Assembly: GCA_036721855.1 (NCBI GenBank)
Contig: DAIMKF010000013.1
Location: forward strand, 1 to 47,323
Length of the DNA stretch: 47,323 nt
Source: JAHDNZ01 sp036721855
Lineage (GTDB): Bacteria > Bacillota > DTU065
Direction: 5' to 3'
The notes beneath the pieces are model-generated. The model did no database searches. It had not been told where the DNA came from and saw only the letters and a program-made list of their open reading frames with translations. The position numbers and the translations under genes were made by a program. This document shows, one piece after another, positions 42,149 to 47,323 of the stretch; the first letter of the stretch is position 1; every line of letters begins with the position of its first letter.

Positions 42149-42503
42149 TAGTCTTGTAATTAACCATGTAATTACTGATAGAATCATTAAGGCTGAAGAT
42201 GGCCTATATATTGGAAAGGTTCTTTTAGGTTTTACAGTAGGACGAGCACAGTTTTACACAATAACACAGATTATGTTAGAACAGGGATTTTATCAAGGCC
42301 ATGTTGTGATAGAAGATCCTGCCGGGAAACTTCTATCACAGGTTCAATTTGGAGAAATCAATGCCGAGACAGATAATTGGCTTCACTCGCTGATAGCTAC
42401 CTGGGAAGTTGAGTTTAAACAACCCGGGATTCACAAAATCGTTATTTATATTAATAAATTACCGACAGCTAAATTTCTTTTTCTAGTTAAGCAAAAAACC
42501 TGA
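42075..42503 (+). CDS. Secreted protein, DUF6941-like, third gene of sigma operon
   Basis: 142 aa with a signal peptide (MGRARKMVWLLLLAILLIATAQA). The mature part looks like DUF6941-type: LVINHVITDRIIKAEDGLYIGKVL, FYTITQIMLEQGFYQGHVVIEDPAGK, and GIHKIVIYINKLPTAKFLFLVKQ. No catalytic residues evident. I choose the ATG 42075, 7 nt after GGGGAGGAG; the open frame to 41985 lies wholly within the anti-sigma gene. It may be a target, ligand or accessory sensor for the sigma/anti-sigma pair; inference from operon position. Ends with a strong terminator. Confidence 0.7.
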   Translation: MGRARKMVWLLLLAILLIATAQASDSLVINHVITDRIIKAEDGLYIGKVLLGFTVGRAQFYTITQIMLEQGFYQGHVVIEDPAGKLLSQVQFGEINAETDNWLHSLIATWEVEFKQPGIHKIVIYINKLPTAKFLFLVKQKT

Positions 42504-42541
42504 CTCTTTTTTATAGAGATAGGCTCTTTATAAAATAAAGT

Positions 42542-42590
42542 AGCCCAATTAAAACTTTCTGACTGTGAGAGTTTTAATTGGGCTTTTAAC
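42542..42590 (+). terminator. Terminator of sigma-factor operon
   Basis: Perfect 15-bp stem AGCCCAATTAAAACT / AGTTTTAATTGGGCT (42542-42556, 42570-42584), 13-nt loop, T-rich tail. Confidence 0.85.
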
Positions 42591-42679
42591 ACCTAGAATT
42601 GGAAAGAAAAAATATTAAATAAACAACATTAGATCATCATTTAGTTATTGCTGGTAAAGAAAAGCGAATAAAAAAAAGG

Positions 42680-42710
42680 AAAAAGGCAGCTTAAGCTGCC
42701 TTTTTATCGA
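42680..42710. terminator. Bidirectional terminator between sigma operon and codY-like gene
   Basis: AAAAAGGCAGC-TTAA-GCTGCCTTTTT, perfect palindrome. Terminates the minus-strand CodY-like gene; also backs up the plus-strand operon terminator. Confidence 0.8.
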
Positions 42711-42733
42711 CCTGAGTCAAGAAGAAGCTTCTA

Positions 42734-43324
42734 TTAACTGAGGTTTTTAGGAGCTATTTTTTCAACTTCATCCACTAATTGAGGGTTTGTTACCCTAATA
42801 AATGTACCTTTTCTTCCCAAGGAAAACTTTTGGATAACTTGAGCAGCACAAAGCTTTTCTAAAGCACTAGCTACAGATGAACGAGAAATATTTAACTTAT
42901 CAGCTATTTCTGAGGCTACAATTACGCCTTCTTTGCCGTTTAATTCCTCAAGCAAATGTTGAACAGCAACGAGTTCAGCCATCGATAGTGAAGATGCAGC
43001 AACAACAACTTTCATTTGGTCGCTTTTGCTGGCAGTAGCATGGCGACCAATGTGTAAGGCGGTTCTTCTACCTAATAATCCGGCAACGGATTCAAGTAAT
43101 ACTGCAGCATCATCATCTAAGTGGTTGGTTTTAACTACAATGTAATGAGCTGCATCCTTGCCACTGTAAATAGGAAATGAAATTGTACCTGTTCTATCAA
43201 GAGTCTCCCCAGTGTTCAATTCGACTGGTAATTCCAGGACTTCTGCTAGTTTCGCGACAACTTCTTCTTCAGGTGCATCGTCAAGTATAAGCTCATAAAC
43301 TTCTCTAACACGCTTAAACAACAT
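42734..43324 (-). CDS. CodY-like transcription regulator
   Basis: 196 aa. The C-terminal half is clearly CodY: AASSLSMAELVAVQHLLEELNGKEGVIVAS, then the winged-helix recognition part IADKLNISRSSVASALEKL and the wing SLGRKGTFIRV. The N-terminal GAF-like sensor is shortened to about 95 residues (typical CodY is about 260 aa in total), so the GTP/isoleucine pocket is probably changed or lost. ATG start with AGGAGG 9 nt upstream. Monocistronic, with an extended -10 promoter (TGGTATAAT at 43376-43384) and a palindromic terminator. Not labelled codY because of the missing sensor part. Confidence 0.82.
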   Translation of the reverse strand: MLFKRVREVYELILDDAPEEEVVAKLAEVLELPVELNTGETLDRTGTISFPIYSGKDAAHYIVVKTNHLDDDAAVLLESVAGLLGRRTALHIGRHATASKSDQMKVVVAASSLSMAELVAVQHLLEELNGKEGVIVASEIADKLNISRSSVASALEKLCAAQVIQKFSLGRKGTFIRVTNPQLVDEVEKIAPKNLS

Positions 43325-43375
43325 TATTTCAACCTCCTAAAACTAAAGACTCAGGTAATTTTAATATTCATTACT

Positions 43376-43386
43376 ATTATACCACA
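43376..43386 (-). promoter_or_regulatory. Extended -10 promoter of CodY-like gene
   Basis: TGTGGTATAAT read on the minus strand; -35 weak. Same element as before the small membrane protein at 9336. Confidence 0.55.
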
Positions 43387-43389
43387 TTA

Positions 43390-43768
43390 AGTTTGGATTA
43401 TAACATCAAATGAACAAAAACACAAAAATATTTTCAGGCATATTTATTTTCCATGATTAAGATGGGTAAAGATTAAATATACTATCATTAAAAAAAGTAG
43501 ATAAAATATATTGGCTCTTGGCTGAAAGAAGAAAAAGAAAAAGGTTCCACAAATCTGGTTTATCCATTATACCTTGAAAAATGAAAGACGAATTTATCAG
43601 ATTGCCATTTTATGCTTCTCTATCGAGAGTATTCTTTATACAATAAGAAAAAGAAAGTCATAGTAAGGTCACGATCACTATAATCTCTGATTAACATTAT
43701 AATATAGTAAACAGAATAAGTACATACTTTGGGAGAATAATTCAAAGAATAATTAAGGCGAGGAGCTA
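43390..43768. other. AT-rich gene-free region
   Basis: No open frame, RNA family or repeat seen. The upper end is the promoter side of the CodY-like gene; the lower end would carry the promoter of the short open frame at 43769. Confidence 0.5.
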
Positions 43769-43903
43769 ATGAGCAATATCCTAACGATGAATATTACATA
43801 TAATATAATATCACATAAGTGGAGATTGAAACATATTAGTATTTCTTGGCTATGTAATATAGCCCAACCAATCATATTTTGGGCTATTATAGGAGTCTAT
43901 TAG
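43769..43903 (+). CDS. Possible 44-aa small protein
   Basis: ATG at 43769 follows a GGCGAGGAG ribosome site by 4-5 nt and opens 44 codons (MSNILTMNITYNIISHKWRL at the start) to TAG 43901. The C-terminal third is hydrophobic (a possible membrane segment IIFWAIIGVY). No homologue known to me. A 9-bp hairpin (ATAGCCCAA / TTGGGCTAT, 43858-43888) lies inside the 3' part of the frame. Could be a real small membrane peptide, or chance in an AT-rich gap; codon use gives no decisive signal. Confidence 0.35.
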   Translation: MSNILTMNITYNIISHKWRLKHISISWLCNIAQPIIFWAIIGVY

Positions 43904-43957
43904 GGCCGTTTTTTAGATTACTTCAGGAAGTCTAAATTAGGTTAAGTGGGTGGCAGG

Positions 43958-44014
43958 TAAAAAAGGCAATTCAATTCTTTAAGCTTTTTAACTAAAGAGA
44001 AGAATTGAATTGCC
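43958..44014 (-). terminator. Terminator of GHL10-type gene
   Basis: Perfect 15-bp stem GGCAATTCAATTCTT / AAGAATTGAATTGCC (43965-43979, 44000-44014), then TTTTTTACC on the minus strand. Confidence 0.85.
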
Positions 44015-44030
44015 AATATCAAAGAGACTA

Positions 44031-45764
44031 TTACTTAGTAGAGATATACTCATATGGCAGACTTGTATAAAGAAGGGGTTGCAGTAGACTCATAACCCAA
44101 TTAAGGTCAGTTATTATCCGCTCTGCTGTTAAAACGGGAAGTAGTTTTTCTCTTCTACAATCACGATTAATCCGAGTTATCAAATCTTTTATCTGATTCA
44201 ATATGGGTTCTAGCTGACCTACTTCGTCCAGGTTTTCTTCACGAAGATCTCTAGTATCCCAAGGTCTTAAATTAAGAGCGGCAACTTTTATGGCTATATT
44301 ATCAATGTTAACCAAATATTCGTCTAATAATTCGGTCTCTGCCTTTATTAATGCTTTGAATTCGTTAATTCTTTGTTTTAAATCCATAAGCTGTAAGTTG
44401 GCTGCTTTATGTGGGTCACGAAATGTAGGTACTGCAGGTTTGTGCCAGGGTCCTTTTTTTAACACATTATAGTGATAGCTTTTCATATTAGCAGTAGAAA
44501 ATACGGCTTGACCTGTCATAGCTGTATCTTGCCCGGCTTTTAATTGTCCCAAAAGAATAGAATCATTAAAAAGATAAACACCAATTCCTGTATAAATATA
44601 GGTTATCCCGGAGACAGTGTTAATTTCATTTTTAACGGTAGAAGAGTATTGTTCAACTGTTGAACGGTAAGACATGGGCGTCAGGAAGTTAACATGTCTA
44701 TTAAATGCCCAGTTAAGCCAATCTTGACCCAAATCGTTTTTACCCCAACTATAGGGAGAAGCAACAGCAGCTGAGATAAGAAGATTTGGTTTAATGGCTT
44801 TAAGTTCATAAAAAGCACGTTCAATAAATTTATTTACGAATTGACTCTTAAAAACTTTAAATACATCTTGCATACGATCGCTTTGGATATCAAATGGATC
44901 TATACCAAATAGCTTGTTAAAAAGATCACGCATAAAGGCATTATAGCCAAAATCGGCATCGAAGCGAATATAATCGAGGTGGACGCCATCAATATCATAA
45001 TTTTGAGCTAATTCTTTTAGCATGGCGATATTATACTCTCTAACTTCTGGATTACCGGGAGAAAGCCAAAAATAGCCATTAGCCAAAGTAAATTTATTAG
45101 CATTTGTTTTATCTAGCCATTCCAACTTATCATTTATAAAGTACTCGGCTCCATTGTGCAGACCAAAAACACGAACCAGGGGATGAACTTCGATCTCTCT
45201 TTTGTGTGCTTCTTCGACAATTATTTTAAGCACGTCGTCATCTTTGAAAAAAACTTCAAAACGATTTTGCTGAGGCACTATCTTGCTGGGGTAAATTGCA
45301 GCACCATTACCGTAGACATCAGGGAAAATAATATTTACATTGGTAGCTTTTAATTCGTCAAGATGCCGGGCAACATCTTCTCTGGTATAAAAACTGTTTA
45401 TGGTAAAATTATCAACCCACATACCTCTTGTTTCAACGGGCAGGGATTCATAAAAAAGAGGTTCAAGTTCTTTTATGGCATTAGTTATCTTGCCAACCAT
45501 TAATATCGCTTCTTCTGATTCTTCGTCATTTTTAACAAGGTTAATAGAAGTTAAAAGATCGGTTTCTAATATTTTTATTTTTTCTTCAAGTAAAGGATAA
45601 TTAAGACGACGCATTTGTAACTTAGCATTATCTAAAGAATTTTTAAGAGAGTTAATTTCGGATTCGAGGGCAGTAATTCGAGTAGGTAAAAAACTTGCGG
45701 TAATATAAATTGAAGTTAAAAGAACTATTAAAACAAAATGAAAAACCTGCAGACCTCTTTTCAT
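44031..45764 (-). CDS. GHL10-type glycosyl hydrolase-like protein (DUF187), membrane anchored
   Basis: 577 aa. An N-terminal signal anchor (VFHFVLIVLLTSIYITASF), then a coiled coil (about 32-95), the GHL10/DUF187 (beta/alpha) barrel (about 112-440) starting with ETRGMWVDN and including NIIFPDVYGNG, VHPLVRVF, the WLSPGNPEVREY block, DGVHLDYIRFD with the catalytic-type acid, and LTPMSYR, and a second coiled coil near the C-terminus (about 455-570). GHL10 proteins are predicted glycosidases acting on cell-surface or extracellular glycans. I choose ATG 45764; GTG 45770 in frame is nearer to AAGGA and remains possible. Single-gene unit. Confidence 0.85.
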   Translation of the reverse strand: MKRGLQVFHFVLIVLLTSIYITASFLPTRITALESEINSLKNSLDNAKLQMRRLNYPLLEEKIKILETDLLTSINLVKNDEESEEAILMVGKITNAIKELEPLFYESLPVETRGMWVDNFTINSFYTREDVARHLDELKATNVNIIFPDVYGNGAAIYPSKIVPQQNRFEVFFKDDDVLKIIVEEAHKREIEVHPLVRVFGLHNGAEYFINDKLEWLDKTNANKFTLANGYFWLSPGNPEVREYNIAMLKELAQNYDIDGVHLDYIRFDADFGYNAFMRDLFNKLFGIDPFDIQSDRMQDVFKVFKSQFVNKFIERAFYELKAIKPNLLISAAVASPYSWGKNDLGQDWLNWAFNRHVNFLTPMSYRSTVEQYSSTVKNEINTVSGITYIYTGIGVYLFNDSILLGQLKAGQDTAMTGQAVFSTANMKSYHYNVLKKGPWHKPAVPTFRDPHKAANLQLMDLKQRINEFKALIKAETELLDEYLVNIDNIAIKVAALNLRPWDTRDLREENLDEVGQLEPILNQIKDLITRINRDCRREKLLPVLTAERIITDLNWVMSLLQPLLYTSLPYEYISTK

Positions 45765-45860
45765 TATCACATCAGTCCTTTCCTTTTCGAGACTCAGCTA
45801 TCAAGTGTTTCTCTTAGGAGTAAATCTAATCCTGCTAAACACTTTTAAACAGACAAATAA

Positions 45861-45899
45861 TAAACGGCCACCTAGTTATATTATATAGGTGGCCGTTTA
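45861..45899 (-). terminator. Terminator of ferritin-like gene
   Basis: 14-bp perfect stem TAAACGGCCACCTA / TAGGTGGCCGTTTA, 11-nt loop, between the two minus-strand genes. The tail is only moderately T-rich. Confidence 0.7.
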
Positions 45900-45964
45900 A
45901 ATGGGTGGGGAACACTCATGGCGTTCGTTTAAATAATACCCGTTATTATTATTAATAAACATTA

Positions 45965-46492
45965 TCAGGTATTCATCCAGTTCCAGGTTTGGCTTTCTGT
46001 TTGGGCAAACCAATCAGCTGGATTGGTTAAATAATAATAGACATTTTCCAACGCTGTAAGATGAGACTTTTCTTCTTCTCGCAGCAATCTAAAAAACTCT
46101 TTTAGTCTTGGATCATCAACTTTGTTCATAGCATCATGATACATTTGATAACCCTGTTGTTCCATTTCCATAGCTAATTTTAGGCTTTCAATATCGGTAA
46201 GATCACTTCGGATTTTATCTTTGTCTAACAAACTAAAAAAGTTTTTTAGTTTGTCTTCAATAGCAATTCTTCCTTCGGAATTAATAGTTTTCGGGAGATT
46301 GCTATCTTTTTGTAGGGTTAAGAAGATGTTATCAATATCCATTACATGTTGAACCTCGTCCTTGGCTAAGCTGTTAAGTAATTGTCTAGCCAGACGGTTT
46401 GAGGTAGAGGCAGCTAATTCTAAATAAAATTTAGCACCGTTTCTCTCAAACTCAAAAGCCTTTTGAATAGCTTCAGGTAGTTGATTACTCAA
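45965..46492 (-). CDS. Ferritin-like (rubrerythrin-type) protein
   Basis: 175 aa four-helix bundle of the ferritin-like diiron family, without the rubredoxin domain. Iron ligand motifs: AFEFERNGAKFYLEL (E), LAKDEVQHVMDI (E-x-x-H) in the first half, and AMEMEQQGYQMYHDAM and LREEEKSHLTALE in the second half. These proteins handle peroxide or iron in anaerobes. TTG start at 46492 with AAAAGGAGG upstream. Divergent from luxS across 200 bp. The last residues (AQTESQTWNWMNT) are family-variable. Confidence 0.85.
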   Translation of the reverse strand: MSNQLPEAIQKAFEFERNGAKFYLELAASTSNRLARQLLNSLAKDEVQHVMDIDNIFLTLQKDSNLPKTINSEGRIAIEDKLKNFFSLLDKDKIRSDLTDIESLKLAMEMEQQGYQMYHDAMNKVDDPRLKEFFRLLREEEKSHLTALENVYYYLTNPADWFAQTESQTWNWMNT

Positions 46493-46614
46493 AGGGAAAA
46501 CCTCCTTTTATTTCTATCTAATACATTATCCAATTGCAATTTTAAAGATTCATAAAAACTCTCAAAGTTTTGTTTACCCAAAGAAGTGTTTTCAGAAACA
46601 ACAATTATTAATAT

Positions 46615-46668
46615 GATTAACCTAAACAGATATCATTAATTCTGGTACAATCTAAATAAAGGTTAATC
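46615..46668 (+). promoter_or_regulatory. luxS promoter framed by an inverted repeat
   Basis: Promoter TAAACA (46623-46628), 17 nt, TACAAT (46646-46651) with an extended TG (TGGTACAAT). A 9-bp inverted repeat GATTAACCT (46615-46623) / AGGTTAATC (46660-46668) surrounds it, with one arm touching the -35 and the other past the start site. It could be a split operator or a looped repressor site. Confidence 0.55.
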
Positions 46669-46693
46669 AAGTTGAACAAGAGGAGGGAATAGA

Positions 46694-47146
46694 ATGGATT
46701 TAACAAAAATAGAGAGTTTTTCACTAGATCATACTAAGGTGAGAGCTCCTTATGTAAGACTTGCCAGTAAATATACTGGTCTAAATGGTGATGTGGTAAG
46801 CAAATATGATTTGCGGCTTTTGCAACCAAACGAAGGTGCTATTCCTACATCAGCTATGCATACTCTGGAACATCTACTGGCAATTTACTTTCGGGAGTTT
46901 CTTGAAAATGTAATTGATATATCTCCTATGGGATGCAGAACAGGTTTTTATTTCCTTTGTTTTGGGGAGTTAAAAACTGATATAGTTGAAGACATTCTAA
47001 GAAAAAGTCTAGAAAAAATTTTAACAACAGTTTCTGTTCCGGCAGCAAATGAAGTACAATGTGGGAACTGTCGAGATCACTCTCTTGTTGGGGCCAAAGC
47101 ATATGCTAAAATTATTTTAGAGAGGCTTGATGTTGTAGTAGTTTAG
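46694..47146 (+). CDS. luxS: S-ribosylhomocysteine lyase
   Basis: 150 aa cytoplasmic enzyme that splits S-ribosylhomocysteine to homocysteine and DPD, the precursor of autoinducer 2. Metal-binding residues: HTLEHLLA (HxxEH, about 54-58) and the Cys in QCGNCRDHSLVGAK (about 124-130); the active-site Cys is in SPMGCRTGFY (about 82). ATG with AGGAGGG 7 nt upstream. No pfs (mtnN) or methionine-cycle genes beside it. Divergent from the ferritin-like gene. Confidence 0.97.
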   Translation: MDLTKIESFSLDHTKVRAPYVRLASKYTGLNGDVVSKYDLRLLQPNEGAIPTSAMHTLEHLLAIYFREFLENVIDISPMGCRTGFYFLCFGELKTDIVEDILRKSLEKILTTVSVPAANEVQCGNCRDHSLVGAKAYAKIILERLDVVVV

Positions 47147-47178
47147 AAGGGATTTATTATTAAATGGCCATATTTCTA

Positions 47179-47323
47179 TTGACATTATTAATAGAGGCTG
47201 ATAAACTTATAAATGTCGCGTGAAAAGATGTTGTTAATTGTTACAACAACTAACATTGGCGGATATCAAAAGAACCTTGAAAACTGAACAAAGCGACAGT
47301 ATCTCTGCTCAGAGATACTGTAA
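47179..47323 (+). promoter_or_regulatory. Probable rRNA operon promoter and leader (cut by window edge)
   Basis: TTGACA (47179-47184), a 17-nt spacer and TAAACT (47202-47207) make a strong promoter. It is followed by GAACCTTGAAAACTGAACA (47272-47290), the boxA-adjacent string typical of Gram-positive rRNA leaders and spacers, and a perfect 12-bp hairpin ACAGTATCTCTG / CAGAGATACTGT (47296-47321). I expect a 16S rRNA gene just beyond the edge; none is in the window. Confidence 0.65.

Noticed and set aside
1..47323. CRISPR array, tRNA genes, complete insertion sequences, complete rRNA genes
   Set aside because: I looked for regularly spaced repeats, cloverleaf-like GTTCRA elements, intact transposase genes and rRNA conserved cores and found none in the window.

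Overview
The window looks like a chromosomal segment of an anaerobic, saccharolytic, low-GC member of the Bacillota (Firmicutes). Evidence: Gram-positive style gene content (CodY-like regulator, LuxS, Rex, BY-kinase/Wzz pair, strong AGGAGG ribosome binding sites), frequent TTG starts, [FeFe] hydrogenases, an oxygen-sensitive class III ribonucleotide reductase activase, and no respiratory genes. Two solute-binding proteins have plain signal peptides without a lipobox, and one operon looks like a chaperone / outer-membrane barrel / secreted subunit set. I infer that the host may belong to a two-membrane (diderm) Bacillota lineage; the sequence alone does not prove this.

Layout. 1-1.0 kb: tail of a DUF4855 protein. 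1.0-1.6 kb: 600 bp with no convincing gene. 1.6-4.8 kb: dnaE. 4.9-6.7 kb (minus): cation-diffusion transporter behind a NiCo-type riboswitch, then nrdG. 6.8-9.3 kb (minus): CpsD-type tyrosine kinase, Wzz-type chain-length protein, small membrane protein. 9.5-10.7 kb (minus): a thioredoxin-fold redoxin overlapping the wreck of nrdD, with internal deletion, insertion, frameshifts and a nonsense codon. 10.9-13.1 kb: hpt-guaA. 13.1-14.2 kb (minus): integrase remnant and decayed fic gene, a mobile-element scar. 14.2-15.2 kb (minus): paired short ChrA proteins. 15.4-17.9 kb: HD-GYP sensor and a secreted beta-sandwich protein. 18.4-19.4 kb: Gx transporter and NusG-II domain protein. 19.5-24.9 kb: six-gene hydrogen/redox sensing operon ending in rex. 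25-26.9 kb: DUF6259-like glycosidase. 27-29.7 kb (minus): two tandem paralogous sugar-type solute-binding proteins without permeases. 30-34.5 kb: chaperone/usher-like/subunit-like cassette. 34.6-37.6 kb: GH38 alpha-mannosidase. 38-39.8 kb: membrane nucleotide-sugar dehydratase. 39.8-40.5 kb (minus): GDT1-type manganese exporter behind a yybP-ykoY riboswitch. 40.9-42.5 kb: leader peptide, ECF-type sigma factor, zinc-finger anti-sigma factor, secreted protein. 42.7-43.3 kb (minus): CodY-like regulator. 44-46.5 kb (minus): GHL10-type glycosidase and a ferritin-like protein. 46.7-47.1 kb: luxS. The right edge holds what appears to be a ribosomal RNA operon leader.

How it fits together. Several genes serve glycan use and surface glycan building (GH38, DUF6259, DUF4855, GHL10, binding proteins, CapD-like, Wzz/BY-kinase). 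Metal homeostasis is under two different metal riboswitches. Redox state is read by a phosphatase-linked sensory [FeFe] hydrogenase next to a group B-like hydrogenase and Rex. The class III ribonucleotide reductase set has lost its catalytic subunit at this locus while the activase and redoxin remain intact. The most novel-looking part is the three-gene surface cassette at 30.0-34.5 kb.
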